Part shown: positions 43,524 to 52,209 of the stretch, one piece after another
How positions within the stretch are numbered: position 1 is the first letter of the stretch
Layout: every line of letters starts with the position of its first letter
Source: AWTP1-13 sp963770295
Lineage (GTDB): Bacteria > Pseudomonadota > Alphaproteobacteria > Rhizobiales > Hyphomicrobiaceae
DNA length: 64,000 nt
Reading direction: 5' to 3'
NCBI GenBank assembly: GCA_963770295.1
Contig: CAVYPA010000022.1
Span: forward strand, 124,001-188,000
The notes under the pieces: generated by a model
The model's database searches: none
Seen by the model: the letters and a program-made list of their open reading frames with translations, nothing else
Told to the model about the DNA's origin: nothing
Translations under genes and position numbers: made by a program

Positions 43524-45623
43524 GTGAGTTTTGAGGGCCTTTTTCATCCGCGCGGAGTGGCCATCATCGGCGCCTCATCCGATCTGACCCGCATCGGAGG
43601 CCATCCGATCAAGGCCATGAAGAACGCGGGCTATACGGGGGGCATCTTTCTGGTCAATCCGAAGTACCAGGAGATGCATGGCCTCAAGTGCTACCCGGAC
43701 GCCCGGTCGATTGGGCAGCCCTGCGATCTGGCCATCATCGCCGTGCCGGCCCCGGCAGTTGCCAATGCGGTGCGCGACTGTGGTGCCGCCGGGATCGCCT
43801 ATGCCGTTGTCCTCACCGCAGGTTTCCGCGAGACCGGCGTCGAGGGGCGCGAGCTCGAGGCCGAGCTGAAGCGCGCGGTCAAGGCAAGCGGGGTGCGCAT
43901 CGTCGGGCCCAACTGTCAGGGCATGCTCTCGCTGCAGGCGCGCGTTTGGGCCGCATTCGGCAGCGTTGCCGACGAGACCGACTTTCGCCCGGGCGACGTC
44001 TCATGCGCCTTTCAGTCGGGCGGGTTTGGCTATGCCATCGTCAACCTGGCGGAGGCCCAGGGTCTCGGCTTCCGCTATTGCGTGTCGTCAGGCAACGAGA
44101 CCGACATCGACACCCCCGAGTTGCTTTCCGCCTTCCTCGACGACGTCGGCACCTCGGTGATCTTCACCTATCTCGAAGGCACGCCCGATGCACGCCGCCT
44201 GCTCGACGTCGGCCGTAAGTCGCTGCTGACCGGCAAGCCGGTAATGGTCTGGAAAGCCGCCACCACGGATGCGGGCATAAAGGCGGCGGCTTCGCATACC
44301 GCCAACATGACCGGCAGCTATGATCTTTACCGCGCGGCCCTGCGCCAGGCCGGCCTGATCGAGGTCGACGACGTCGAGCCAATCGTGGACCTCGCCAAAC
44401 TGTTCGCGCAGGGGCGCCTGCCAAAAGGAAATTCCGTCGGTGTGCTATCGATCTCGGGCGGCTCGGGCATCGTCTATGCCGATGCCGCCGTGCGTGGCGG
44501 CATGACGCTGCCGTCCTTTTCCGACGCGACGCTGGCCGCCTTGCGCAGCATTGTTCCCTCGTTCGGTTCGCCGGAGAACCCGGCCGACGTCACCGCCAGC
44601 TTCTTCAACGATATGAATCTGTTCACCAGCGCGCTTGAGATCGTGTTGGCCGATCCGCGGCTCGATCAGCTGTCTATCCTGCTTGCCTCCATTTCCGGCC
44701 CCTCGGCGCGCCGTGCGGCCGAAGCCATCGCCGCCGTTGCCAACCGCACCGACAAGCCGCTGCACGTTGCCTGGTCTGGGCGGCACGCCAAGTCTGCCGA
44801 GACCATCAAAGCCTTCAGCGACGCCGGCGTTCCATTCGTAACCACGCCGGTTCGGCTGGCGCGCGCGGCCGCGGTGCTGGCGCGCTTCGCCGCCGATCAA
44901 AGGCGACTGTTGCCCCGCCGTCCGCCCGAGGTGACAACGCCGAAGGACCTTAAACTGCCGACCGGGGCCGCCAGTCTGAGCGAAACGGAAAGCAAGGCCC
45001 TGTTGCGGGCCTTCGGCATTCCGATCGTCAGGGAAGTTTTCGTACCCTCTGGGGCCGACGCGGCCGTCGCCGCCCGCGGGCTGGCGCCGCCCTATGCCGT
45101 CAAAATCGTTTCCCGCGATATTCCGCACAAGACGGAGGCCGGTGGCGTGAAGCTCGGCGTGGCGAAGGCTGCGCTCGCCGATGCCGTGTGCAGCGTCACC
45201 GCTCACGCGCTGGCCGCCAAACCCGCGGCCAAAATCGATGGCGTGCTCGTCTCGGAAATGGCACAAGGCATCGAAGCTTTGATCGGCGTCATCAACGATG
45301 AGAGCTTTGGCCCCACCATTGCGCTGGCGCTCGGCGGCGTGTTGACCGAGGTGCTGAAGGATGTGACCTATCGCATCGCCCCGTTTGACCTCGACACCGC
45401 GCGCGAGATGATCGCCGATTTGCGCGGCGCCAGGCTGTTTGACGGCTATCGCGGCAAGCCGCCCGCAGACAAGGAAGCGCTTGCGCAAACCCTCGTGGCC
45501 GTCTCGACCATGGCGACCGCGCTCGGCCCTCGCCTCAAGGAACTCGACATCAACCCGGTCTTCGTCGGACCCGAAGGCGGGGGCGTCGTTGCTGCCGACG
45601 CCCTGCTCGTTCTGAAAGCGTGA
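43524..45623 (+). CDS. NDP-forming acyl-CoA synthetase (acetate-CoA ligase family)
   Basis: A 699-residue fused alpha-beta acyl-CoA synthetase of the ADP-forming type. The N-terminal CoA-binding domain starts GVAIIGASSDLTRIGG. A ligase-CoA domain follows with ASHTANMTGSYDLYRA, whose His is the expected phospho-His. The C-terminal ATP-grasp domain has LSETESKALLRAFGIPIV, then AVKIVSRDIPHKTEAGGV, and ends KELDINPVFVG. It would activate an organic acid with CoA, or make ATP in reverse. The start is GTG 43524 behind GGGAGGCAGCAC. The family includes feruloyl- and pimeloyl-CoA ligase annotations, so the substrate is unknown. Confidence 0.93.
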   Translation: MSFEGLFHPRGVAIIGASSDLTRIGGHPIKAMKNAGYTGGIFLVNPKYQEMHGLKCYPDARSIGQPCDLAIIAVPAPAVANAVRDCGAAGIAYAVVLTAGFRETGVEGRELEAELKRAVKASGVRIVGPNCQGMLSLQARVWAAFGSVADETDFRPGDVSCAFQSGGFGYAIVNLAEAQGLGFRYCVSSGNETDIDTPELLSAFLDDVGTSVIFTYLEGTPDARRLLDVGRKSLLTGKPVMVWKAATTDAGIKAAASHTANMTGSYDLYRAALRQAGLIEVDDVEPIVDLAKLFAQGRLPKGNSVGVLSISGGSGIVYADAAVRGGMTLPSFSDATLAALRSIVPSFGSPENPADVTASFFNDMNLFTSALEIVLADPRLDQLSILLASISGPSARRAAEAIAAVANRTDKPLHVAWSGRHAKSAETIKAFSDAGVPFVTTPVRLARAAAVLARFAADQRRLLPRRPPEVTTPKDLKLPTGAASLSETESKALLRAFGIPIVREVFVPSGADAAVAARGLAPPYAVKIVSRDIPHKTEAGGVKLGVAKAALADAVCSVTAHALAAKPAAKIDGVLVSEMAQGIEALIGVINDESFGPTIALALGGVLTEVLKDVTYRIAPFDLDTAREMIADLRGARLFDGYRGKPPADKEALAQTLVAVSTMATALGPRLKELDINPVFVGPEGGGVVAADALLVLKA

Positions 45624-45700
45624 CGCGGCGCAAGCTTGCGCCCCGACGCAGCAGGTCGGCCGCGGTGGTTGGGTACTCCTTGCGCTAGGATCGATCCGGC

Positions 45701-46654
45701 TCAGGTCAGGAGCCCGATCGGCTTGCCGGCGAACCACGCCTCGATCGTGGCAACCATGCCGCTGTAAAAGCCGCGATAGGTCTCGGCCGTCACGTATCCG
45801 AGGTGCGGGGTCAGGAGTGCGCGCGGCTCGCGGCGCAGCGGGTGGTCGGGGGGCATCGGTTCCGTGTCAAAGGTATCGGCGGCATAGCCGGCAATGCGTC
45901 CCTCACGCAAGGCGCTGATGAGAGCCGCTTCGTCGACGATAGGCCCCCGTGAGGTATTGACCAACAAGGCGCTCCGCTTCATTTGGCCCAGTTCGTGTGC
46001 GCCCACGAGGCCGCGCGTGCGCGCCGACAGCACGCTGTGGATCGACAAAATGTCGGCGCGCCGGAACAACTCATCCTTGCTGACCCGTTCGGCACCATGC
46101 TGGCGTGCGCGCTCCTCGGTCAGGTTTTCGCTCCAGGCGATCGGCTTCATGCCAATGCCGGCTCCGATCCTGGCGACCCTGGCGCCGAGATTACCGAGCC
46201 CAACAATGCCCAGCGTCTTGCCGTCGAGATCGAAGCCGAGCGTTTCCTGCCAAGCGCCACCTGGGCGCATGGTGTGGAACTCCTGTCGCAGATGTCGTGC
46301 AAACGCTAGCATCAGGGCGATGGCCAGCTCGGCCGTGGAAAGGCCGCCGCCGCCGGTGCCGCATACGGCGACGCCGTGCTCCTTGGCGGCTTCGAGATCG
46401 ATCGAGGCGTTGCGCTTGCCGGTGGTCACCAGCAGCTTGAGGCTCGGCAGCTTTTCGAAAAGGGCGCGGGGAAAGGGGGTGCGCTCGCGCATGATGCCGA
46501 TCACATCGAAGCTGGCGAGCGCGCGTGCCAGGGCGTCGACATCCCCAATGCGCGCGTTGAAGACTTGGATTCGATGCGCTGTTTGGAGCGCCGACCAGTC
46601 GGCCATGCTCAGTGCCACGTTTTGGTAATCGTCGAGAAGTGCGATGCTGGCCAT
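45701..46654 (-). CDS. D-2-hydroxyacid dehydrogenase (NAD-dependent)
   Basis: A 317-residue member of the D-isomer-specific 2-hydroxyacid dehydrogenases. The Rossmann motif GIVGLGNLGARVARIG is typical of the cofactor domain. Substrate and catalytic residues lie in VTTGKRNASIDLEAA, LLVNTSRGPIVDE, and the PDHPLRREPRALLTPHLGYVT segment with the catalytic His. It interconverts D-2-hydroxyacids and 2-oxoacids. The start ATG 46654 has GGGGGAG upstream; the longer frame to 46771 is rejected. The exact substrate (glycerate, glyoxylate or lactate type) is open. Confidence 0.92.
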   Translation of the reverse strand: MASIALLDDYQNVALSMADWSALQTAHRIQVFNARIGDVDALARALASFDVIGIMRERTPFPRALFEKLPSLKLLVTTGKRNASIDLEAAKEHGVAVCGTGGGGLSTAELAIALMLAFARHLRQEFHTMRPGGAWQETLGFDLDGKTLGIVGLGNLGARVARIGAGIGMKPIAWSENLTEERARQHGAERVSKDELFRRADILSIHSVLSARTRGLVGAHELGQMKRSALLVNTSRGPIVDEAALISALREGRIAGYAADTFDTEPMPPDHPLRREPRALLTPHLGYVTAETYRGFYSGMVATIEAWFAGKPIGLLT

Positions 46655-46836
46655 GCGGCGGCTCCCCCTCGTTGGCAGGCGTGAAAGTAGGCATATGCCA
46701 ATCGCGGCAAACTGGCTAAGATAGCACGGCTTTGCTGGCTGCGGCGATGCTGGCGCCTGGTCGGACCCCAAATCCGGGCTTGCCGCCCTTCTGCTTGCCG
46801 GCGCGCCGCCCGCTGTCCCTGCCCCGGAGTTGTCCT

Positions 46837-47523
46837 GTGGCCGCGATGATGCTTTTGCTCGCCATGGTCTTCGGTCTCGCTGTGTTGCCGCAAATGTGGG
46901 TGCGCAAGACGATCGCGCGGCACTCGCGAGAGCGGCCTGACTTTCCGGGTACCGGTGGAGAGTTCGCCCGGCATATTCTTGATGAAATGAAACTGTCCAA
47001 CGTGCGCGTCGAGGAGACCAAGCTCGGCGATCACTATGACCCTGAGACCAAGACCGTGCGCCTGCTGCCGGAGCATTTCAACGGTCGGTCGCTGGCGGCT
47101 GTCGTGATCGCCGCCCATGAAGCGGGTCACGCCATGCAGGACGCCACCGGCTATCCGCCGCTCAAGGCGCGCACGCGTCTGGCCAAGCAGGCCATCCAGA
47201 TGGAAAAGGTGGGAGCGGTCGTCATGCTGGCCGTGCCCGTCGTGCTCGCCCTCGCCAAGGCGCCACACCTGATCCTGATCGAGGTGTGCTGCGGTGTCCT
47301 GATCTTTGCGATGGCGATGGTGCTGCACGCCGTGACGCTACCGGTGGAATTCGACGCCAGCTTCCGCCGCGCCCTGCCGGTGCTGAAGGCCGGTCGCTAC
47401 ATCAAGCCGGAAGACATGGGCGCGGCGAAGCAAATCCTGCGCGCCGCCGCCTTTACCTATGTGGCGGCCGCCAGCATGAGCGTCCTCGACGTAATGCGCT
47501 GGTTGCGCGTGTTGCGTTTCTAG
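46837..47523 (+). CDS. Membrane zinc metallopeptidase (YugP-like)
   Basis: A 228-residue membrane protein with an HEAGH zinc motif at residues 94-98, directly followed by the family's AMQDATGYPPLKAR. Membrane segments flank it at the N-terminus (about residues 3-20) and in the middle (about 115-160). The late LPVEFDASFRRALPVL segment matches the YugP/Zn-peptidase-2 family. The GTG at 46837 is favoured by GGAG seven bases upstream; ATG 46846 is the alternative. The family's substrates are unknown. Confidence 0.9.
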   Translation: MAAMMLLLAMVFGLAVLPQMWVRKTIARHSRERPDFPGTGGEFARHILDEMKLSNVRVEETKLGDHYDPETKTVRLLPEHFNGRSLAAVVIAAHEAGHAMQDATGYPPLKARTRLAKQAIQMEKVGAVVMLAVPVVLALAKAPHLILIEVCCGVLIFAMAMVLHAVTLPVEFDASFRRALPVLKAGRYIKPEDMGAAKQILRAAAFTYVAAASMSVLDVMRWLRVLRF

Positions 47524-47656
47524 CCCTGCAGCCTGGGCGCTGTGCGGCAGCCGCATCTGCTGTCACGCTGTGAGCAGGCTTGGCCGGCGCTCATGCGCGC
47601 GGCGCCGGGCCGGGATCGGCGTCATGGCTTGCCCCACGTAATGACTTGTCGCCACG

Positions 47657-48085
47657 TTATGACTTGAGCGTGCCAAGGAAATGGAGCGCCACCTCTCGGT
47701 CGTGACCATGGTCGCGATGCTCGATGAGATAAATGGCCTGCCACGTGCCAAGCACGGCCTTGGTGTCCACCACCGGAATCGACAGCGAAGTCGCCGTCAG
47801 CATGGAGCGGATATGCGCCGGCATGTCGTCGGGGCCTTCGCTGCCGTGACGATAGCGAGCGGTGCGGGGAGCGGCGCGATCGAGCGCTACCAGGAGATCG
47901 CGCTGCACGTCGGGATCGGCATTCTCTTGGATGGTGAGGGAGGCCGAAGTGTGCCGCACGAACAGGGTTATGAGGCCGGCATCGGCGTCGATCTCGGTGA
48001 GCCAGCGTGCGACCTGCCCCGTCAGGTCAATGAAGCCCTGACCGCGCGTGGAAACAAGAATGCGATCGTGCGCCTGCCTTAGCAC
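47657..48085 (-). CDS. yjbQ: YjbQ-family (UPF0047) protein
   Basis: A 142-residue protein of the YjbQ/secondary thiamine-phosphate synthase family. Signatures are LFVRHTSASLTIQENADPDV, SEGPDDMPAHI and QAIYLIEHRDHGHDREV. Members bind metal through conserved His residues; the E. coli protein can make thiamine phosphate from HMP-PP and THZ-P at low rate, but its normal role is not settled. The start is GTG 48085 behind GGAGG, placed 28 bases after the crotonase stop, so it is probably the last gene of the acyl-CoA operon. Confidence 0.9.
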   Translation of the reverse strand: MLRQAHDRILVSTRGQGFIDLTGQVARWLTEIDADAGLITLFVRHTSASLTIQENADPDVQRDLLVALDRAAPRTARYRHGSEGPDDMPAHIRSMLTATSLSIPVVDTKAVLGTWQAIYLIEHRDHGHDREVALHFLGTLKS

Positions 48086-48113
48086 CGGGCCTCCATGGCA
48101 CGACGACGGCGCG

Positions 48114-48905
48114 CTATTGGCCGACAAACTTCGGCACGCGACGTTCGTTGACGGCGTTGACACCTTCCTTGAAGTCGGCGGTCCGGCGCAGCCGCGTCTG
48201 TTTTTCCAGCTCGATATCGGTGGCCGCACGCACTCGGTCGGCGAGCCCGGCGCGCAGGGTGGCGCGCGTCTCGAGTACGCCCAGGGGTGAGTTCTCTGCA
48301 ATTTCGGCGGCAAGCTTCTGCGCGGCTGCGCGCACCTCGCTCTGCGCTACCAGCAGATCGGCAAGTCCAATGCGATAGGCCTCCTCGCCGGGAACCCGGC
48401 GGCTTGTATAGAACATCATCGCCGCCTTCGCCGGTCCGATCAGCGCCGGCAGCGTGTGCGTTAGACCGAAGCCCGGATGGAAGCCGAGGCGCGTGAAGTT
48501 AGCCGAGAAACGGGCTTCGGGGCAGGTGACGCGCAGATCGGGAACCAGCGCAAGCCCCAGCCCGCCGCCGACCGCCGCGCCATGGATGGCACCGACCATC
48601 GGCTTGGCGGTGCGAAACAGGCGCACGGCTTCGATGTAAAGGTGACCGGCCTGCCCAGTCTCGGATTTTTTGACAAGGACGTCCTGCACGTCGGCACCCT
48701 CGCCCAGTTTGGCCCCGGCGCAGAAGGCCGTTCCTTGAGCAGCCAGCACAATTGCGCGGCAGTCGGCGGACTGGTCGAGCGCTTCGCAAGCATCGGCGAT
48801 CTGCCGAATGAGCTCGATATCGAAGAAGTTGTGCGGCGGCCGCTTAATCTCGATGGTTGCCACCCAACCGGCGTGCTCGACGCTGATGTCTTTGAAGGCG
48901 GGCAT
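48114..48905 (-). CDS. Crotonase-fold enzyme lacking both hydratase glutamates
   Basis: A 263-residue enoyl-CoA hydratase/isomerase family protein. The first oxyanion-hole part is GTAFCAGAKL; the second is GAIHGAAVGGGLGLALVPD. In true enoyl-CoA hydratases two glutamates follow (Glu144 and Glu164 of the rat enzyme). Aligned by eye, these positions are Phe137 (in FSANFTRLGFHPG) and Met163 (in AKAAMMFYTSRRV). It therefore probably catalyses another CoA reaction, such as isomerisation, hydrolysis or ring chemistry. ATG 48905 is preceded by GGAG. It lies downstream of two acyl-CoA dehydrogenases and upstream of yjbQ, all on one strand. Confidence 0.88.
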   Translation of the reverse strand: MPAFKDISVEHAGWVATIEIKRPPHNFFDIELIRQIADACEALDQSADCRAIVLAAQGTAFCAGAKLGEGADVQDVLVKKSETGQAGHLYIEAVRLFRTAKPMVGAIHGAAVGGGLGLALVPDLRVTCPEARFSANFTRLGFHPGFGLTHTLPALIGPAKAAMMFYTSRRVPGEEAYRIGLADLLVAQSEVRAAAQKLAAEIAENSPLGVLETRATLRAGLADRVRAATDIELEKQTRLRRTADFKEGVNAVNERRVPKFVGQ

Positions 48906-48966
48906 GTTTTTCTCCAGCAAAATTAACAATTTCGGGAACAAGCTACCCCGTCCGACGTCCCACTTC

Positions 48967-49062
48967 AGGACGCTGAGAACGCGCGCCGTGCGCCGCCCCG
49001 GTATCCGCCCAGCAAGGACGCTGAGAAAGCGCTTTCCTCGCGCTGCCCCGGTATCCGGCCAG
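48967..49062. repeat. Two imperfect tandem 48-base repeats
   Basis: The segments beginning at 48967 and 49015 share AGGACGCTGAGAA at their start and GCCCCGGTATCCG near their end, with a variable middle. They sit in the 229-base gap between the crotonase and acyl-CoA dehydrogenase genes and do not encode an obvious peptide. Confidence 0.6.
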
Positions 49063-49088
49063 AGGCCCCGGTCCTAGCTCCGGGGCCT
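49063..49088 (+). terminator. Strong GC hairpin, possible terminator
   Basis: A perfect nine-base-pair stem (AGGCCCCGG / CCGGGGCCT) with an eight-base loop. On the plus strand it is followed by TCTCGTTT, a weak T-tract. No plus-strand gene lies just upstream, so its role is unclear; it may instead attenuate or stabilise the minus-strand transcript running between the two genes. Confidence 0.4.
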
Positions 49089-49133
49089 TCTCGTTTCCTG
49101 GCGCCTGTCGCCAGCTCACCATGGGGTCCTTAC

Positions 49134-50294
49134 CTATCTCAGGCCCAGGCCGCGGGCGATGATGCCACGCAGAATTTCCGTGGTGCCCCCCTGGATGGTC
49201 AGTTTCGGCGCGATCAAGGTCGCGAAGCGGAGCTGCTCCTCGAAGGTGGCGCGATTGCTCGCGCCTTCCTCGACGAAGGCCGCCAGCTCGCGCGCGCGGT
49301 GCGGCAAGGCCTGCTCCCAGATCGTGCCCACGTCCTTCACGATCGCCGCTTCCACCACCGGTTCCTTGCCCGCATGCAGCATGCCCGCCACCGACACCGA
49401 CATGCGCCGTAAGGCATGGACTTGCGCTACCAGCCGACCGAGGCCCTCGGCGCCGCGTAGGTCGGGATTGGCGCCGAGCACCCGCACCAACTCCTGCAGT
49501 ACGTAAAAGGTCTCGAGAAAGCGCTCCGGTCCGCTGCGCTCGTAGGCCAGTTCGGAGGTCGCCTGCTTCCAGGCGCCGTCGACTTCGCCCAGCACGTGGT
49601 CATCGGGCATGAAGGCATCCTGGAACACCACCTCGTTGAAGTCGTGCTGTCCCGTCATCTGGTAGATCGGATTGACGGTGATGCCCGCCGTCTTCATGTC
49701 GACCAGGAATTGCGTCAGCCCATGCCGCCGGTTGTCCTTGGTCGCCGGTGAGGTGCGAAACAACCCGATCAGGTAGTCGGCGTGGTGGGCGTTGCTGGTC
49801 CACACCTTGGTACCGTTGATGAGCCAGCCACCCTTGGTCTTGCTTGCCCGCGTCGAAGCGGCAAACAGATCCGAACCCGATCCTGGTTCGCTCATGCCAA
49901 TGGCAAAGCACACTTCGCCGCGGCAGATGCGCGGCAGCACGTCCTGCTTGATGCGCTCGTTGGCGTACCTGAGGAGCACGGGGCCGCTCTGGCGGTCGGC
50001 GACGAAGTGGAGTCGCACCGGAGCGTTGGCGACCCGGAACTCCTCGGTGACGACGTAGCGCTCCAGAAAGCTGCGTTCATGTCCACCGTACTGCTTGGGC
50101 CAGGTCATGCCGATCCAGCCCTTGGCCCCGACCTTGCGGCTAAACGCGGGGCTGAAGCCGTGATCGTTCCCTGGCTCCTGCGGATCATAGGTGCCGGCGG
50201 CGATTTCCTCGTCGAGGAAGGCGCGTACCTCCTCGCGTAGCCGGTCGCACTCGGGTGGCAAGCGGATCGGATCGAAGGTCAGCGCACTGCTCAT
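49134..50294 (-). CDS. Acyl-CoA dehydrogenase (large partner)
   Basis: A 386-residue acyl-CoA dehydrogenase that oxidises an acyl-CoA to the 2-enoyl-CoA with FAD, passing electrons to ETF. It has CFAIGMSEPGSGSDLFA and WLINGTKVWTSNAHHADY, the flavin and substrate core, and ends LTIQGGTTEILRGIIARG. The usual C-terminal Glu position is Gly, as in many relatives whose base lies elsewhere. ATG 50294 follows GAGGAGG; the GTG at 50300 is too close to it. It is encoded ten bases after the second dehydrogenase, which suggests a heteromeric pair like the FadE28-FadE29 type. Confidence 0.93.
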   Translation of the reverse strand: MSSALTFDPIRLPPECDRLREEVRAFLDEEIAAGTYDPQEPGNDHGFSPAFSRKVGAKGWIGMTWPKQYGGHERSFLERYVVTEEFRVANAPVRLHFVADRQSGPVLLRYANERIKQDVLPRICRGEVCFAIGMSEPGSGSDLFAASTRASKTKGGWLINGTKVWTSNAHHADYLIGLFRTSPATKDNRRHGLTQFLVDMKTAGITVNPIYQMTGQHDFNEVVFQDAFMPDDHVLGEVDGAWKQATSELAYERSGPERFLETFYVLQELVRVLGANPDLRGAEGLGRLVAQVHALRRMSVSVAGMLHAGKEPVVEAAIVKDVGTIWEQALPHRARELAAFVEEGASNRATFEEQLRFATLIAPKLTIQGGTTEILRGIIARGLGLR

Positions 50295-50304
50295 ATCCAC
50301 CTCC

Positions 50305-51408
50305 TCACCGCGATGCCAACAGCGGCCATAGGCCCTCGCTGCCGCGCGTCGCGATCAGCGTTCCCAACCGCACCGCCCAGGCGCTCTCGTTGTCGAAGTC
50401 GTCGCGCCACGCCCACAGCCGTTGCGTGAAGCGATGCAGCACATGCTCGCGCGTGAAGCCGATGGCGCCCAAAACCTGGTGCGCGATGCCGGCACCGACC
50501 CCGGCCGCCTCCCCGACCCAAATCTTGGCGGCCGCCACCTCCAGGAACAGCGCGTCGTCGAAACCTGGCGCCGCCCGCGGTACCCGGTCGTGCGGCGCCG
50601 CGAGTGCGGTGGCGATGGCATCGGCGGCAGACCCGGCCGCGGCCATGGCCACGGCGGCCTCGCCGGCGAGTCGCGCCAGGTTGTGCTGGACGGCTTGGAA
50701 CTTGGCGATCGGGCGCTCGAAGGCCACGCGTTCGTTGGCATAGGCGACGGCGATTTCGAGCACCGCCGCCAGCGCCCCGCTCATCTGCATGGCGCGCGCC
50801 GCAGCCCCCATGGCGAGCAGGCTCTCCCCGTCAAACCCGTCGGGCGCATCTCGGGTTACGATCGGATGCACCGCCTCCAAGCTGACCGTGTTGAGTGCTT
50901 CTCCCGCGATACTTCGACCGTCGGCCACGCGAGCCTTGGCGAGCTCGATCAAGGCGATGGCACCGCCTTTGCCGTCCTCACGTTCCGCGAGCACGGCGAG
51001 ATGCTTGGCGGCCTTGGCAAAGGGGACAGCACGCAACCGGCCGCTCAAGGTGCCTTCCCTCGCCAGGCTGAGTTTATCGCCGCGCCGCGTTGGCGCGCAC
51101 GTCAGCATCCCCGGTGGTACGGCAATCTTGCCCCGCGCCAACAGCCAACCCGCCAATAGGGTCTCGGCGAGCGGCAGCGGTACGGCATAGCGGCCGGCGA
51201 GGCTCAACAGGCCGAAGCCATCCTCGAGGCTGACGCCAGCGCCGCCCAGGTCTTCCGGTACCCAGGCCAGCGGCAGGCCGGCCGCTTCCAAAGCAGCCCA
51301 GGCCGGCCCCTGCCAGTCGTCGCCGGCGGAACGGTTCAGGGTCTGTGGGTCGCAGTAATGGCGCAGAAGGCGCGCGGCCGTCTCGGCGATCAGGCTCGTG
51401 CTCTCCAT
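50305..51408 (-). CDS. Acyl-CoA dehydrogenase (small partner)
   Basis: A 367-residue acyl-CoA-dehydrogenase-family protein, more diverged than its downstream neighbour. It has an N-terminal helical region (PLAWVPEDLGGAGVSLEDG) and a C-terminal domain with AYANERVAFERPIAKFQAVQ, then QVLGAIGFTREHVLHRFTQR. The middle beta domain is Ala-rich and weakly conserved. A GAGGGCGG ribosome site precedes the ATG at 51408. Paired, diverged dehydrogenases of this kind often form alpha2beta2 enzymes acting on bulky side-chain acyl-CoAs; that is inference. It is divergent from the PP-loop ATPase gene. Confidence 0.9.
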   Translation of the reverse strand: MESTSLIAETAARLLRHYCDPQTLNRSAGDDWQGPAWAALEAAGLPLAWVPEDLGGAGVSLEDGFGLLSLAGRYAVPLPLAETLLAGWLLARGKIAVPPGMLTCAPTRRGDKLSLAREGTLSGRLRAVPFAKAAKHLAVLAEREDGKGGAIALIELAKARVADGRSIAGEALNTVSLEAVHPIVTRDAPDGFDGESLLAMGAAARAMQMSGALAAVLEIAVAYANERVAFERPIAKFQAVQHNLARLAGEAAVAMAAAGSAADAIATALAAPHDRVPRAAPGFDDALFLEVAAAKIWVGEAAGVGAGIAHQVLGAIGFTREHVLHRFTQRLWAWRDDFDNESAWAVRLGTLIATRGSEGLWPLLASR

Positions 51409-51507
51409 GCGTCCGCCCTCAGCGTGCTATAAGTGGGCAAGGTTTGGCAGCGGCGCGCCGCAACGTCAACTGCGCGCCGCAGCATGCCGCAGCCCTCGGA
51501 TCGCAGC

Positions 51508-52209
51508 ATGCCGGCGAGCAAAACGCTTTTGAGCTGGAGCACGGGCAAGGACGCGGCCTGGGCACTCAATTGCTTGCGGCAGGATGCCAGCGTCGAACTG
51601 GTCGGCTTGGTGACGACCATCAATGAGGCGGCCGGGCGCGTCGCCATGCACGGGGTGCGGCGCAACCTGCTCGAAGCGCAGGCCGCCGCCGCGGACCTGC
51701 CCCTGTTCGTTCTGCCGCTTCCCTCTCCCTGCCCGAACCACATCTATGAGCAGATCATGGGGGCGTTCGTCGCCCGGCAGGTGGCGGCCGGCGTGGAGGC
51801 GATGGCGTTCGGCGATCTCTTCCTGCAGGAGGTCCGCCATTATCGCGAGACGGCGTTGTCCGGCAGCGGTATGCGCCCAATCTTTCCCCTGTGGGGTCGC
51901 GCGACCGCAACGCTGGCCCGCGACATGCTCGCGGCGGGAATTGGTGCCTATCTGAGTTGCGTCGATAGCGCGCAGTTGCCGGCACGTTTTGCCGGCCGCA
52001 CCTTCGATGCAGACCTGTTGGCCGAACTGCCCCCCGGCGTCGATCCGTGCGGCGAGAACGGCGAGTTTCACACCTTTGTCTGGGACGGTCCGATGTTCGA
52101 GCGGCCCCTGTCCGTCGAGCCGGGCGACCTCGTTTGCCGCGACGGCTTCGTATTCTGCGACCTGAAGCCGGCCGAGCCGCGGCAGGGCCCGGCCCTGGAG
52201 GGGCCATGA
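51508..52209 (+). CDS. PP-loop (ATP_bind_4 / Dph6-like) ATPase
   Basis: A protein of about 233 residues starting MPASKTLLSWSTGKDAAWAL, where SxxTGKD is the ATP-pyrophosphatase loop. Later FGDLFLQEVRHYRE and PIFPLWGR, then the GENGEFHTFVWDGPMF segment, match the ATP_bind_4 family that includes eukaryotic diphthine-ammonia ligase. Bacteria lack diphthamide, so the real substrate is unknown; an ATP-dependent amidation or thiolation is typical of the fold. ATG 51508 fits the family N-terminus best; ATG 51484 is also possible. The last four bases overlap the start of the cobalamin-binding gene. Confidence 0.88.
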   Translation: MPASKTLLSWSTGKDAAWALNCLRQDASVELVGLVTTINEAAGRVAMHGVRRNLLEAQAAAADLPLFVLPLPSPCPNHIYEQIMGAFVARQVAAGVEAMAFGDLFLQEVRHYRETALSGSGMRPIFPLWGRATATLARDMLAAGIGAYLSCVDSAQLPARFAGRTFDADLLAELPPGVDPCGENGEFHTFVWDGPMFERPLSVEPGDLVCRDGFVFCDLKPAEPRQGPALEGP

